Notes: generated from the letters alone by a model not told the origin. A stretch of DNA of 46,176 nt from Mediterranea sp. (in: CFB group bacteria) (GCA_031287715.1 JAITSN010000081.1:1-46176), one strand, 5' to 3'. Positions 1 through 9,704 are shown, counted from the stretch's first letter. Numbers and translations are program-made.

Positions 1-2
1 AT

Positions 3-734
3 GTCCTTATTGTTGGTGCTAGTAAAGGTATTGGCCGTGAAATAGCTCTTGCTTTTGCAAGAGAAGGTGCAATTGTAACTACTATTGCACGAAATGGGGA
101 TTTACTAATTTCTCTCCAAAAAGAAATGCAGCGAATTCATGAAGCGGATTACAGATATTATGCTTGTGATTTGATGGCTGTGAATTTGACGACATTAGCT
201 AATAAGCTTTTAGAGGAAAGAGGGATTTTCGATATCATTATTCAAAATGTTGGCGGCTCTTTAGTAAGCCGTAATGCATTGGGTACTTTGGAGGAATGGG
301 AATATGCCTGGAAGTTTAATGCCGGTATTGCTATTGCTTTGAATAACGTACTGATTCCACCGATGATTGAACAAAAATGGGGAAGAGTTATCCATATATC
401 TTCTATTTCGGCTCAGATGTTACGGGGAAATCCGCTGTATGCTTCGGCGAAAGCTTTCTTGAATGCTTATGTAACGACTGTTGGGCGTACGATAGCTGCA
501 TCCGGGGTCGTGATGTCGGCTGTGATGCCAGGTGCAGTGGCTTTTCCTGGTAGTTATTGGGATGAATATACACGGATCGATCCGGAAAAATGCAATGACT
601 TCTTGCGCCACCATCAAGCGGTTGGTCGTTTTGGCACCACGAAAGAAATAGCGGATGTCGTACTTTTTATGGCTAGTGAGCAGGCATCATTTATGCAGTC
701 GGCGATTATTCCCGTGGATGGGGCTAATATGTAA
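3..734 (+). CDS. SDR-family oxidoreductase, 5' end cut by window edge
   Basis: This is a short-chain dehydrogenase/reductase that would use NAD(P)H on a carbonyl or hydroxyl substrate, probably a sugar or sugar-linked intermediate. The reading frame is open from base 3, where the protein begins VLIVGASKGIGRE, the Rossmann GxxxGIG nucleotide-binding motif, so only a few N-terminal residues are missing; about 243 residues are visible. The catalytic Ser lies in SSISA and the YxxxK pair in YASAK. The usual NNAG motif is NVGG here. The stop codon shares one base with the ATG of the sugar transferase, so the two are co-transcribed. Membership in a surface-glycan cluster is inferred from the neighbours; the substrate cannot be read from sequence. 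Confidence 0.85.
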   Translation, partial: VLIVGASKGIGREIALAFAREGAIVTTIARNGDLLISLQKEMQRIHEADYRYYACDLMAVNLTTLANKLLEERGIFDIIIQNVGGSLVSRNALGTLEEWEYAWKFNAGIAIALNNVLIPPMIEQKWGRVIHISSISAQMLRGNPLYASAKAFLNAYVTTVGRTIAASGVVMSAVMPGAVAFPGSYWDEYTRIDPEKCNDFLRHHQAVGRFGTTKEIADVVLFMASEQASFMQSAIIPVDGANM

Positions 735-1387
735 TGAATATGAAACGATTGTTTGATATAGTATTTAGTTTGTTGGGGCTTATAATAATAAGTCCCGTTT
801 TTATTATTCTTTCTTTGATTATCGTTTTAGATTCCCGTGGAGGAGTTTTTTTCAGGGGTGTTAGAATAGGGCAGCATGGGAAGGATTTCAGAATCTTCAA
901 GTTCCGTTCGATGGTGAAAGATGCCGAAGGAAAGGGGAAGTGGAATGTTGGGGAAAATGATAACCGTATAACTCGTTTTGGACATTTTTTGAGGAAATCT
1001 AAGTTGGACGAATTACCCCAATTGATTAATGTTCTGATTGGCGATATGAGTTTTGTCGGACCACGACCGGAATTACGTTATTATGTAAATATGTATACGA
1101 ATCGTGAAAAGAAGATTATAGAAATGAAGCCTGGGATTACAGATTGGGCTTCAGTAGCCCATTTTAAGCAGTTTGTTAGTTTTACCCAATCTACAGATCC
1201 AGATAAAGAATATGTAGAGAGAATCCGTCCTTTGAAGCTGGAGCTACAGCTTTATTATTATGAACATAAAAATTTCCGGATGGATATCCGAATTATTGCA
1301 TTTACTGTCTTGAAAATGATTTTTCGAAATTTGGAACTCCCGAAAGATATTCAAGAAGTAATAACCCAGTTTAATCTTAAAAGATAA
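734..1387 (+). CDS. Bacterial sugar transferase (monotopic phosphoglycosyl transferase)
   Basis: This is a PF02397-type phosphoglycosyl transferase of 217 residues, the short PglC-like form. Such enzymes move a sugar phosphate from a nucleotide sugar to undecaprenyl phosphate and so start a capsule, O-antigen or glycan repeat unit at the inner membrane. A hydrophobic segment at about residues 8-32 is the membrane hairpin. It is followed by KFRSM, the catalytic Asp-Glu in KLDELPQL, and the GPRPE motif. The ATG at 734 overlaps the stop of the SDR gene; a second ATG at 740 is also possible. The transketolase gene follows two bases later, so these genes form one operon. The sugar specificity is unknown. 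Confidence 0.88.
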   Translation: MNMKRLFDIVFSLLGLIIISPVFIILSLIIVLDSRGGVFFRGVRIGQHGKDFRIFKFRSMVKDAEGKGKWNVGENDNRITRFGHFLRKSKLDELPQLINVLIGDMSFVGPRPELRYYVNMYTNREKKIIEMKPGITDWASVAHFKQFVSFTQSTDPDKEYVERIRPLKLELQLYYYEHKNFRMDIRIIAFTVLKMIFRNLELPKDIQEVITQFNLKR

Positions 1388-1389
1388 AT

Positions 1390-2199
1390 ATGACAAGTGA
1401 AGAATTGGCTTGGAAGATAAAACGACATGGTGTGGAAATGACTCATATTTCCCGTGGCTCACATATTGGTTCTATCTTATCGGTTGCAGATATCATTGCT
1501 GTTTTATACAATGATATATTAAACGTAGATTCTAAGAATCCCGGAAAAGAAGATAGGGATCGGATAATTTTAAGTAAAGGACATGCAGGAGCGGCAATTT
1601 ATGCAGCGCTTGCAGAGAAAGGTTTCTTTTCTGTGGAAGAATTGGCTACGCACTATGGTGATGGTAGCCGTTTATCAGGACATGTGTCGCATAAAGGGAT
1701 ACCGGGGGTGGAATTTTCTACCGGTTCTTTGGGACATGGGTTATCGGTAGCGGTGGGTATGGCATTAGATGCTAAAATGGGGCATAAAGATTACCGTTTG
1801 TATGTAGTGATGGGAGATGGGGAGTGTGATGAAGGTTCAGTATGGGAAGCTTCCATGTTTGCCCACCATCATAAACTGGATAATCTGACGGTTGTGGTGG
1901 ATTACAACAAGATGCAGAGTTTGGATTTTTGTGAAGAAACCCTGTCCTTAGCGCCTTTGGATAAAAAGTTTGAAAGCTTCGGCTATAATGTATTAAGCAT
2001 TGACGGACACAATCATGATGAATTGAGAAAGGCTTTCCGTACTACCTTTACTAATGGAAACCCGAAACTGATTATAGCAAATACCATAAAAGGGAAAGGT
2101 ATATCGTTTATGGAAAATAATATTTTGTGGCATTACCGTACACCTCAAGGTGAAGAATATGAGGCTGCTGTTAAAGAGTTGGAGGAACAAAAGCCATGA
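1390..2199 (+). CDS. Transketolase, N-terminal (thiamine diphosphate-binding) subunit
   Basis: This 269-residue protein matches the N-terminal third of transketolase. It carries the diphosphate/Mg2+ motif that starts at GDGECDEG and ends with the Asn of DYNKMQ about 25-30 residues later, plus the conserved LSKGHAGAA and STGSLGHGL segments. It needs the next gene product to form an active enzyme that transfers a two-carbon ketol unit. Its stop overlaps the next start as ATGA, which couples translation of the two halves. Two-gene transketolases are common in archaea and in bacterial sugar-modification clusters. The position beside an SDR and a sugar transferase suggests a role in making an unusual sugar rather than in the central pentose pathway; that is inference. 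Confidence 0.88.
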   Translation: MTSEELAWKIKRHGVEMTHISRGSHIGSILSVADIIAVLYNDILNVDSKNPGKEDRDRIILSKGHAGAAIYAALAEKGFFSVEELATHYGDGSRLSGHVSHKGIPGVEFSTGSLGHGLSVAVGMALDAKMGHKDYRLYVVMGDGECDEGSVWEASMFAHHHKLDNLTVVVDYNKMQSLDFCEETLSLAPLDKKFESFGYNVLSIDGHNHDELRKAFRTTFTNGNPKLIIANTIKGKGISFMENNILWHYRTPQGEEYEAAVKELEEQKP

Positions 2200-3128
2200 G
2201 GGATACGTTTGTAAAAACCCTGATAGCGATAGCGAAAGCCGATAAGGACGTACATTTGTTGACGGGGGATTTGGGATTTGGCGTGCTGAAGCCTTATTGG
2301 GAACAATTGCCGAAGCAGTTTACCAATGTGGGTATTGCAGAACAGAATATGACGGGTATTGCCGCAGGATTGGCTTTATCCGGAAAGAAAGTGTTTACCT
2401 ATTCCATCGGTAATTTCCCGACATTGCGTTGTTTGGAACAGATCAGGAATGACTGCGCCTATCATGATGCCGATGTAAAAATAGTATGTGTGGGAGGGGG
2501 CTTTGTTTATGGTTCATTGGGAATGAGCCATCATGCTACGGAAGATTTGGCTATTATGCGTGCTTTACCATCTGTGGTGGTAATGGCTCCGGGGGATTTG
2601 ACGGAAGCCGCCGCTTGCACACACGCTATTTATGAATATCCGGGTACTTGTTACCTGAGATTAGGCAGAGGTGGGGAGAAAAAGATTCATGACTCAATCT
2701 CTGATTTTAGAATAGGGAAGGCATTGAAGATAATGGAAGGAGAGAAAGTGGTATTGTTTTCTACCGGAGGTATCTTCGACGAAGCGGTGGGGGCTATTGA
2801 AATATTGGGTGAAAAGAATATCCATCCTGCCTTATACACTTTCCCAACGGTGAAACCAATAGACAAGGAAGTGATTTTGGAATGTTCATGCAATTATGAT
2901 CTGATAGTGACGGTAGAGGAGCATAATATTATCGGTGGCTTTGGAAGTGCTGTTTCAGAAGTGCTGGCAGAAGTTGCCAATTCAAGAGCCGCACAAATGA
3001 AGATAGGTTTGAATGATACGTATTCTTGTACGGTAGGCTCTCAAAAATATTTGAGAAATGAGTATGGCATGAGTGCCGGAAAGATTGCGGAACGGGTATG
3101 GAAGCATCTACATGGCGAAAGCCGTTAA
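2196..3128 (+). CDS. Transketolase, C-terminal subunit
   Basis: This 310-residue protein is the pyrimidine-binding plus C-terminal half of transketolase. The segment GIAEQNMTGIAAGLAL holds the catalytic Glu that activates the aminopyrimidine of thiamine diphosphate. The C-terminal domain contains YLRLGRGGEK and VEEHNIIGGFGSAVSE, as in the transketolase C and DXS families. It starts inside the stop of the N-terminal subunit gene and ends the operon; a hairpin and a terminator-like element follow at 3160-3229. With the N-subunit it should form an alpha2beta2 enzyme. A DXS or pyruvate-dehydrogenase-like activity is less likely because both halves resemble the split transketolase form. The true donor and acceptor sugars are unknown. 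Confidence 0.87.
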   Translation: MRDTFVKTLIAIAKADKDVHLLTGDLGFGVLKPYWEQLPKQFTNVGIAEQNMTGIAAGLALSGKKVFTYSIGNFPTLRCLEQIRNDCAYHDADVKIVCVGGGFVYGSLGMSHHATEDLAIMRALPSVVVMAPGDLTEAAACTHAIYEYPGTCYLRLGRGGEKKIHDSISDFRIGKALKIMEGEKVVLFSTGGIFDEAVGAIEILGEKNIHPALYTFPTVKPIDKEVILECSCNYDLIVTVEEHNIIGGFGSAVSEVLAEVANSRAAQMKIGLNDTYSCTVGSQKYLRNEYGMSAGKIAERVWKHLHGESR

Positions 3129-3159
3129 CCGACAATGATATTTTGAAATAAAGCATGTG

Positions 3160-3181
3160 GCGCCGTGCCGTTGCACGGCGC
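3160..3181. repeat. Perfect 9-bp hairpin after the transketolase operon
   Basis: GCGCCGTGC (3160-3168) and GCACGGCGC (3173-3181) are perfect inverted repeats around a four-base loop. There is no T-run directly after it, so it may be an mRNA-stabilising stem upstream of the terminator that follows. Confidence 0.6.
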
Positions 3182-3189
3182 ACAAACAG

Positions 3190-3229
3190 AAAGCCGAAGT
3201 TTATCTTAGTGATAGCTCCGGCTTTTTTT
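3190..3229 (+). terminator. Rho-independent terminator of the sugar operon
   Basis: AAAGCCG at 3190-3196 pairs with CGGCTTT at 3219-3225, and the right arm runs into seven T residues (3223-3229). It lies between the converging transketolase operon and the amidotransferase gene. Confidence 0.6.
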
Positions 3230-3253
3230 ATTGATGGAAATAGCTTGTTGTTT

Positions 3254-3949
3254 TCAATGGTGGACGAGATGTATCATCCACTTGGCGGCTTCTTCGTTCA
3301 TGGGCTTTTCTTTCAGGCTTTCCGTGCTTTTTTCTTTTATGTTTTGAGGTGCTTCTGCCGTATCAATGACATGTTTCATGTATGCTTCGGTATATTCGGG
3401 ATGTCCTTGGAAGCACAGGATGTTATGTCCTATCACGAAGGCTTCGTTTTCGCAGAAACCGCTTGTTGCAATCTGTTCCGCCATGGGTGGAAGAGTAACG
3501 ACCCTGTCATTGTGATTATAGTATAAGCAAAGTTCGCCATCCGGAAAGAATTGCAGGGCTTTGGGGTGCACTATTTCAGATCTTCTTGCACCTGATCCCC
3601 AGCCTTTGGGCGACGGTTCGACTTTTCCCCCTAAGGCTTGCGCGATGGCTTGATGGCCAAAACATATCCCAATCATTTTAATGTTTCCATTATATCCCCT
3701 CCGGATAAATTCCAATACGGCTTTCACCCAGGGAATATCTTCGTATGCTCCGGCCCGGCTACCGGCGACGATATATAGCTCGTCTTGTTTTAGGTCGTCG
3801 GGAAACGCTCCTTTCTGCACATCGAACAGTTGGTATGATGGCTGTGGGCATACGGAATCAAACAGTTGGTAAAACAAATGGGGGAATGTGGGTATGAAAC
3901 CAGGGAGTAATCCCTCAAACCAATCGCATACTAAGATATTTATTCTCAT
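3254..3949 (-). CDS. Class I glutamine amidotransferase-like protein (GMP-synthase-type GATase domain)
   Basis: This 231-residue protein is a free-standing class I glutamine amidotransferase domain of the COG0518 type. It shows the full triad: Cys96 in the nucleophile elbow GICFGHQ, and His183 and Glu185 in QGHPEY. It should release ammonia from glutamine or hydrolyse a gamma-glutamyl bond; similar stand-alone proteins often have uncertain substrates. It is the last gene of a minus-strand run with pyrG, yidC and the S9 peptidase, 27 bases after the peptidase stop. No synthetase domain is attached, so it is not GuaA itself. The neighbouring peptidase would fit a role in peptide or gamma-glutamyl breakdown, but this is only a guess. 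Confidence 0.8.
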   Translation of the reverse strand: MRINILVCDWFEGLLPGFIPTFPHLFYQLFDSVCPQPSYQLFDVQKGAFPDDLKQDELYIVAGSRAGAYEDIPWVKAVLEFIRRGYNGNIKMIGICFGHQAIAQALGGKVEPSPKGWGSGARRSEIVHPKALQFFPDGELCLYYNHNDRVVTLPPMAEQIATSGFCENEAFVIGHNILCFQGHPEYTEAYMKHVIDTAEAPQNIKEKSTESLKEKPMNEEAAKWMIHLVHH

Positions 3950-3976
3950 ACCTGCCGTTATTCTTGTTCCGTCCTT

Positions 3977-6058
3977 TTATTTCAGCCATTTGTCCAGCCA
4001 TTCAAAGAATGTGCGTTGCCACAGGATGCCATTTTGGGGTTTGAGTACCCAGTGGTTTTCGTCCGGATAGATAAGAAGTTCTGCCGGCACGCCGCGAAGT
4101 ACGGCAGCGTTGAATGCGGCCATCCCTTGCGACGCCAGGATGCGGTAGTCTTTTTTGCCATGAATGCAAAGAATGGGCGTATCCCATTTGGCGACAAACT
4201 TATGTGGTGAGTTGTCGAAGGTGCGTTGGGCAACCGGGTTATTCTTTTCCCAGTATGCCCCGCCCATATCCCAGTTGGCGAACCACATTTCTTCGGTTTC
4301 CAGGTATTGCATTTCCAGGTTGAAGATACCGTCGTGCGCGATGAAGGCTTTGAACCGTTTGTCATGATGTCCGGCAAGCCAGTATACGGAGAATCCGCCG
4401 AAGCTGGCGCCGACACAGCCTAAACGGTCCCTGTCTACGAAAGGTTCTTTGGACATTTCGTCAATAGCCGAGAAGTAGTCTTGCATACATTGCCCGCCAT
4501 AGTCTCCACTGATTGCTTCATTCCATTCCAAGCCGAATCCCGGAAGTCCGCGGCGGTTGGGGGCGACAATGATATACCCGTTGGCTGCCATGATTTGCAG
4601 GTTCCAGCGGTACGACCAGAATTGGCTTACCGCGCTTTGCGGCCCTCCCTGACAATAAAGCAGGGTGGGATATTTCTTCTTCGGGTCGAATTGTGGTGGG
4701 TAGACAACCCAGGTCAGCATCTGTTTGCCGTCTGTTGTTTTGATCCAGCGTTCTTCCACTCCGGCCATTTCGATCTGGTCGTAGATGTGTTGGTTTTCGA
4801 AAGTCAGTTGGGTTGCTTGGCCGTCATTGATGCCGACGGTGTAAATTTCGTCGGCGATGCTCATGGAATGGCGCTTGGCGATCAGTTTATCTCCGCAGGG
4901 TGCTACGGATGCGTAGTCGTGAACGCCTTCTGTTACCTGTTTGACGGAGCCGGTAGATATGTTTAGCGCATAGATTTGGGTTTTCCCGTGCCATACTCCG
5001 GTGAAGTAGATGGTTTGTGCATCGTTGCTCCAGCAGAAATCGTCCACATTGGATTCGAAGGCTTTGCCGGCAAAGTGTTTCCCGCCTGTTTCCAGGTTCA
5101 TGACGAACAAGCGGTTTTGGTCGGCTTCGTAGACGTCGCGTTCCATGCTCAGCCATGCAATGGCTTTGCCGTCGGGCGAGTATTGCGGGTTGGTGTCGTA
5201 TCCCATCATGCCTTCGGTCATGTTTACGGTTTCTTTGGTCTTGAGGTCATAGATGTAAATGTCCGAATTGGTAGATACGGCGTAGGCCATTCCGGTTTTC
5301 TTGCGGGAGGTATACGCAACCTTGTCCGAAGCCGTATTCCAGGCCAATTGTTCCATGCCCCCGAAAGGTTTCATCGGACTTTCGTAGGGTTCGCCTTTCA
5401 TTATATCTATGATATTGCCGATGCCGTTGCCGTCGAAATCGGCAACGAACGGGTGGGGAGCTGTTGTTACCCATTCGTCCCAATGCTTGTACATCAGATC
5501 GTTTACAATGATACCTGTGGCTTTGGGGAGATCGGGGTATTTGTCTGCTGTGCCCTTTACGGTTTTAACTTGCGAAATGAACAGCAGCTTTTTCCCGTCG
5601 GGCGAGAAAGCGAAGCCTTCAATATCCCCGTCGTAGTTGGTGAGTTGTTTGCGGCCGCTTCCGTCCGGGTTCATCTCCCATAGCTGACTGCTTCCGCTTT
5701 CTGTGCACAGGAAGGCCAGCTTGCTTCCTCCCTTGATCCATACCACTTCGTTTTCGCCGTGGGGTGTGCAGGTGATTTGTTTGTTGTCCGTTCCATCAAC
5801 GTTCATCACAAACACTTCGCGGTTGCTTTTGTTTTCTTCGACGCTATAATAAGCCACCGTGTAGGCTATTTGTTTTTCGTCTGGAGAAACAGACAGGCCA
5901 CCGATGCGCCCCATTGCCCACAGCGCTTCGGGAGTCATTCGTTTTCCTTCGATCTTGATGTTCGATTTCCCGATGGGTTTGGCATTTCCCGTATCCTGCG
6001 TGTTGCAGGAAGCCAGCATCATTGCCGCTGATATCATCATTAGGTTTACCGGTTTCAT
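3977..6058 (-). CDS. S9-family serine peptidase, DPP5-like, predicted lipoprotein
   Basis: This 693-residue prolyl-oligopeptidase-family enzyme removes dipeptides from the N-terminus of oligopeptides in the periplasm if it behaves like Porphyromonas DPP5, its closest recognisable type. The N-terminus is a lipoprotein signal with lipobox LASC. A seven-bladed beta-propeller with TolB-like SPDGK repeats follows (about 50-420), then the alpha/beta-hydrolase domain. The triad is Ser552 in GASFGGFS, Asp637 in HGKKDY and His669 in DENHW. It is 26 bases downstream of yidC and 27 bases upstream of the amidotransferase gene, so it is probably co-transcribed with both. Substrate preference (DPP5 versus another acylaminoacyl or dipeptidyl peptidase) cannot be settled from sequence alone. 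Confidence 0.88.
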   Translation of the reverse strand: MKPVNLMMISAAMMLASCNTQDTGNAKPIGKSNIKIEGKRMTPEALWAMGRIGGLSVSPDEKQIAYTVAYYSVEENKSNREVFVMNVDGTDNKQITCTPHGENEVVWIKGGSKLAFLCTESGSSQLWEMNPDGSGRKQLTNYDGDIEGFAFSPDGKKLLFISQVKTVKGTADKYPDLPKATGIIVNDLMYKHWDEWVTTAPHPFVADFDGNGIGNIIDIMKGEPYESPMKPFGGMEQLAWNTASDKVAYTSRKKTGMAYAVSTNSDIYIYDLKTKETVNMTEGMMGYDTNPQYSPDGKAIAWLSMERDVYEADQNRLFVMNLETGGKHFAGKAFESNVDDFCWSNDAQTIYFTGVWHGKTQIYALNISTGSVKQVTEGVHDYASVAPCGDKLIAKRHSMSIADEIYTVGINDGQATQLTFENQHIYDQIEMAGVEERWIKTTDGKQMLTWVVYPPQFDPKKKYPTLLYCQGGPQSAVSQFWSYRWNLQIMAANGYIIVAPNRRGLPGFGLEWNEAISGDYGGQCMQDYFSAIDEMSKEPFVDRDRLGCVGASFGGFSVYWLAGHHDKRFKAFIAHDGIFNLEMQYLETEEMWFANWDMGGAYWEKNNPVAQRTFDNSPHKFVAKWDTPILCIHGKKDYRILASQGMAAFNAAVLRGVPAELLIYPDENHWVLKPQNGILWQRTFFEWLDKWLK

Positions 6059-6084
6059 ATTTATATAGAGTTAGCGCTTCGTTT

Positions 6085-7938
6085 TTATTTCTTTTGTTTT
6101 TTTGCGCGTTCTTTCATCTGCCGCTCCTGTTCTTTTTGCATCGCTTCCAGACGGGCGGCAAAGCCTGATTTCTTTTTATTCATGTTTTTGGCTTTGTTGG
6201 CTTCCAGTTGCGCCAGCAGTTTATCTTCGTTCGTCGTTTTACGTAGAACGATCATGGTCAGTACACTGATCAATGTTGAGATGAAATAGTAGTAGTTAAG
6301 ACCCGAAGGGTAATCGTTCAAGATGAACAGAAACATGACGGGCATCAGGTACATCATCCATTTCATGGCTGCCATTTGCGGTTGTCCCGTTTCTTGTTGG
6401 GCCATTGTGAACTTCGTATTCAGTATCGTGGTTACGGTCATCAGCAGGCAGAATAAACTCAGGTGGTCGCCTAAGAAAGGGATGTCGAACGGGAGGGTGA
6501 TGGGCGCGTCGTAGGTTGAAAGGTCGTCTGCCCACAAGAAACTTTCCTGACGCAACTCGATTGCGCTGGGAACAAACATAAACAAGGCCATCACTATCGG
6601 GAATTGAAGCAGCATCGGCAGGCATCCGCCCATCGGGCTGACTCCGTACTTGCTGTACAGCGCCATCGTTTCCTGCTGTTTCTTCATCGCATCCTCCTGC
6701 TTCGGATATTTCTTGCTGATTTCTTCAATCTGTGGCTTGAGCAGGCGCATCTTGGCCGAAGACATGTATGTTTTCCATGTGGCCGGGAAGACAACGATCT
6801 TCACGATGATGGTCATAAGCAGCAGTACAACCCCCATGCTTAGTCCCCAGCCGGATAGCCAGTCGAAGATGTTGATTGTGAACCATTGGTTGATTTGGCG
6901 AACAACGGGCCAGCCCAAATAGACCAGGTCGTGGAGTTTCCACTTGTCTTTGCGGCCTTTGTCGAATGCTTTAAGTGTTTTGTAGTGGTTGGGGCCGAAG
7001 TATATGTGCATAGTTGTCGGCTCTTCGCCTTTCGAGTCGAAAAATGTGCTCATTTCGCTGGAGTAGTTCTTTACATATCCGCTGCCTTGTTTTTCCAGCT
7101 TGGATTTCAACACATTCTTGTCAAAGCTCTGATCGGCAATCCATATGGAGGAGAAGAACTGGTTCTTATATGCAATCCAGTCCAAGCGTTCGGGTACGGA
7201 TTTCTCTTCGTCTTTCGATTCAGACAGGTAATCCGAATTGTCGTTTGTGTATTTGTATGTCAGGTTCGACAAGCGGTTTTCATAAGTAAATCCGCGTTCG
7301 TGCCGGCGGGAGCGTTGATACCATTCGATGTCTACGTATTGAGTGGATGCCGACAGCTTGTCGCCCATGTTGTTTGCCCGGATGGTGAAGTCCACCATAT
7401 AATTGTCCGGACGGAGAACGTAGACGAAGTCAATGTAGCTGGAATCATCCGCAAACAAACGCATGGTTACACTGTTGGCTGTTTTCTCTACGGGCCGGAA
7501 GAAGTAGTCTTTTGTTTGAATCGTTTCTTTCTTATTATAGAAATAGAAGTTTATCTCTGCATCTTTCTCGTTGAAGAGCACCAGGGGTTGTTTTTCCTGA
7601 TCGTTGTAGGTTTTCAGCAAGGCCGAATATACCCGCCCGCCTTTGTTTGTCAGCGTGATCTTTATCCGTTCGTTTTCGATAGTTGTGAAAACTTCTTCTC
7701 CCTGAGACGACAGGAAGAAGATAGAAGCCGAGTCTGTCCTGCTCTCTTCTTCTTCATCGGCCGGTGCAACAGCGGCAGTTTTGGCTTTGACCTTTTCTTC
7801 CTGCTGTTGTATGGCGGCGATGGAGTCATTGTGCCGTTTCCATGCAGCCAATTGTTCCTGGTCCGGACGGCCGAAATAACTGAATCCGATTAATAAGAGA
7901 GCAATCAGTACAAGCCCGGTGATGGTGTTTTTATCCAT
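6085..7938 (-). CDS. yidC: Membrane protein insertase YidC
   Basis: This is the 617-residue Gram-negative form of YidC, which inserts and folds inner-membrane proteins alone or with Sec. An N-terminal membrane anchor (about 5-22) is followed by a large periplasmic beta-domain (about 60-345). The conserved 60KD_IMP core begins near residue 361, with helices at about 364-385, 443-460, 492-505, 522-538 and 545-562. The C-terminal tail from about 565 is rich in Lys and Arg, suited to ribosome contact. It lies 31 bases after pyrG on the same strand. The long mirror-image open frame on the plus strand across this gene is a shadow. Confidence 0.97.
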   Translation of the reverse strand: MDKNTITGLVLIALLLIGFSYFGRPDQEQLAAWKRHNDSIAAIQQQEEKVKAKTAAVAPADEEEESRTDSASIFFLSSQGEEVFTTIENERIKITLTNKGGRVYSALLKTYNDQEKQPLVLFNEKDAEINFYFYNKKETIQTKDYFFRPVEKTANSVTMRLFADDSSYIDFVYVLRPDNYMVDFTIRANNMGDKLSASTQYVDIEWYQRSRRHERGFTYENRLSNLTYKYTNDNSDYLSESKDEEKSVPERLDWIAYKNQFFSSIWIADQSFDKNVLKSKLEKQGSGYVKNYSSEMSTFFDSKGEEPTTMHIYFGPNHYKTLKAFDKGRKDKWKLHDLVYLGWPVVRQINQWFTINIFDWLSGWGLSMGVVLLLMTIIVKIVVFPATWKTYMSSAKMRLLKPQIEEISKKYPKQEDAMKKQQETMALYSKYGVSPMGGCLPMLLQFPIVMALFMFVPSAIELRQESFLWADDLSTYDAPITLPFDIPFLGDHLSLFCLLMTVTTILNTKFTMAQQETGQPQMAAMKWMMYLMPVMFLFILNDYPSGLNYYYFISTLISVLTMIVLRKTTNEDKLLAQLEANKAKNMNKKKSGFAARLEAMQKEQERQMKERAKKQKK

Positions 7939-7969
7939 ATTGAATAGTTATCTGTTTTATATATTTGTT

Positions 7970-9571
7970 TTATTTATTGATAGCTGCTTTGATGAACGAC
8001 AGGAATAAAGGATGGGGATTCAATACCGTACTTCTGTATTCCGGATGGAATTGTGTGCCGATATACCATTTGAGCGTAGGGATCTCAACGATTTCCACCA
8101 GATCGGATTCCGGGTTTATGCCTGTGCATTTCATTCCGTTCTGCTCGTATTCCCGGCGATAGTCATTGTTGAACTCATAACGGTGGCGATGACGTTCTTG
8201 AATATGTTCCTGACCGTAGATGCCAAACACCCTGGAGTCTTTGGCGATCACACACTCGTATGCTCCGAGACGCATTGTTCCTCCCATATTGGTCACCGCT
8301 TTCTGTTCTTCCATGATGTCGATCACATTGTATGGGGTTTTCTCGTCCATCTCCACGGAGTTCGCCCCGGCATATCCCAGTACATTGCGGGCAAACTCAA
8401 CGACAAGGCATTGCATACCCAGGCAGACGCCGAATGTAGGAATGTCACGTTCGCGAGTATATCGGGCTGCAAGGAACTTGCCTTCTATTCCGCGCGAGCC
8501 GAATCCCGGACAGATGACAACGCCATCCACCTTGCCGAGTTTTTCGTCTATGTTTTCCGGCATCAGTGTTTCCGACTGAATGTATTCGATCACTAATTTC
8601 CGGTCGTTGTAGGTCGCGGCTTGTGAGAGCGACTCCAGAATTGATTTATAGGCGTCCTGTAGTTCTACATACTTGCCGACCAGCCCGATGGTGACGATCT
8701 CGAAAGCCTTTGCGCGGCGGGAAAGAAATGTGCGCCAGGATTCCAGCTCCGGATCTTTACCGATTGGAAGTCCCATTTTGCGGAGAATGGTTTTGTCTAA
8801 ATGCTGTTCCTGCATCTTCAGCGGCACCTCGTAAATGGTAGGTACGTCAACCGACTGTACTACCGCCTTTTCTTCCACATTACAGAACAAGGCGACCTTC
8901 TTCCGCAGGTTGGCGCTTAGGTCGTGCTCAGAACGGAGAACCAGAACGTCAGCCTGGATTCCAAGGGATTGCAATTCTTTTACCGAGTGTTGGGTCGGTT
9001 TCGTTTTCAGCTCCTTGGCTGCCGCCAGAAAAGGTACATAAGTCAGGTGCACGCAGAGCGCGTTTTGCCCCAGTTCCCATTTAAGCTGGCGGATACTCTC
9101 CATGTAGGGCAGTGATTCAATGTCGCCCACGGTGCCGCCGATTTCTGTGATTACAAAGTCAAACTTATACTTGTTTCCGAGCAGTTTGATGTTGCGCTTG
9201 ATCTCATCGGTGATATGAGGAACCACTTGCACGGTTTTGCCCAGAAAGTCGCCGCGGCGTTCTTTGTCGATAACGCTTTTATAGATACGCCCGGTGGTGA
9301 TGTTGTTCGCCTTGGTGGTTTCTATTCCCAGGAAACGTTCGTAATGCCCCAGGTCGAGGTCGGCCTCATGACCGTCTGCCGTAACATAACATTCGCCATG
9401 CTCGTACGGGTTCAGTGTTCCCGGATCAATGTTAATATAAGGGTCAAACTTTTGGATGGTTACGTTATAGCCCCTTGCCTGCAACAGCTTACCTATAGAT
9501 GATGAAATAATGCCCTTTCCAAGCGAAGAGGCCACACCACCTGTGACAAAAATATACTTAGTTTCTCCCAC
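7970..9571 (-). CDS. pyrG: CTP synthase
   Basis: This 533-residue enzyme converts UTP to CTP using ATP and glutamine. The N-terminal synthetase domain opens with KYIFVTGGVASSLGKG. The C-terminal class I amidotransferase has its Cys in FGVCLGMQ and its His-Glu in FHPEY. The open frame extends upstream to an ATG at 9652, but the extension is not conserved and carries the promoter elements at 9608-9623. The GTG at 9571, giving MGETKYIFVTGG, places the start exactly where the family starts. No Shine-Dalgarno sequence is visible, which is normal for Bacteroidetes. It heads the pyrG-yidC-peptidase-amidotransferase run. Confidence 0.96.
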   Translation of the reverse strand: MGETKYIFVTGGVASSLGKGIISSSIGKLLQARGYNVTIQKFDPYINIDPGTLNPYEHGECYVTADGHEADLDLGHYERFLGIETTKANNITTGRIYKSVIDKERRGDFLGKTVQVVPHITDEIKRNIKLLGNKYKFDFVITEIGGTVGDIESLPYMESIRQLKWELGQNALCVHLTYVPFLAAAKELKTKPTQHSVKELQSLGIQADVLVLRSEHDLSANLRKKVALFCNVEEKAVVQSVDVPTIYEVPLKMQEQHLDKTILRKMGLPIGKDPELESWRTFLSRRAKAFEIVTIGLVGKYVELQDAYKSILESLSQAATYNDRKLVIEYIQSETLMPENIDEKLGKVDGVVICPGFGSRGIEGKFLAARYTRERDIPTFGVCLGMQCLVVEFARNVLGYAGANSVEMDEKTPYNVIDIMEEQKAVTNMGGTMRLGAYECVIAKDSRVFGIYGQEHIQERHRHRYEFNNDYRREYEQNGMKCTGINPESDLVEIVEIPTLKWYIGTQFHPEYRSTVLNPHPLFLSFIKAAINK

Positions 9572-9607
9572 TGTTTTATGATTTAATTTATTCGATTCTA
9601 AGAGACG

Positions 9608-9623
9608 CAAAAATACAAAAATA
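9608..9623 (-). promoter_or_regulatory. Two adjacent -7 elements upstream of pyrG
   Basis: On the minus strand TATTTTTG occurs twice back to back (9616-9623 and 9608-9615). Each matches the Bacteroidetes -7 consensus TAnnTTTG, 36-44 bases upstream of the GTG start. No clear TTTG -33 element was found at the usual distance. Confidence 0.5.
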
Positions 9624-9642
9624 ACGAAGAAGCGTGCATCAT

Positions 9643-9704
9643 TCCCTGACAATAATCCAAAAGGCGCCTTGTCGTAAGGGGGTGGTGACGCATCCCATCA
9701 GGGA
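9643..9704. repeat. Inverted repeats in the pyrG/ridA divergent spacer
   Basis: TCCCTGA (9643-9649) is the reverse complement of TCAGGGA (9698-9704). The span also contains the palindrome GGCGCC. This 212-base divergent spacer holds no gene; the repeats could be an operator or part of a leader, but nothing identifies a regulator. Confidence 0.35.

Noticed and set aside
6886..7893. 335-residue plus-strand protein opposite yidC
   Set aside because: It is the complement of strongly conserved yidC codons and has no family features.
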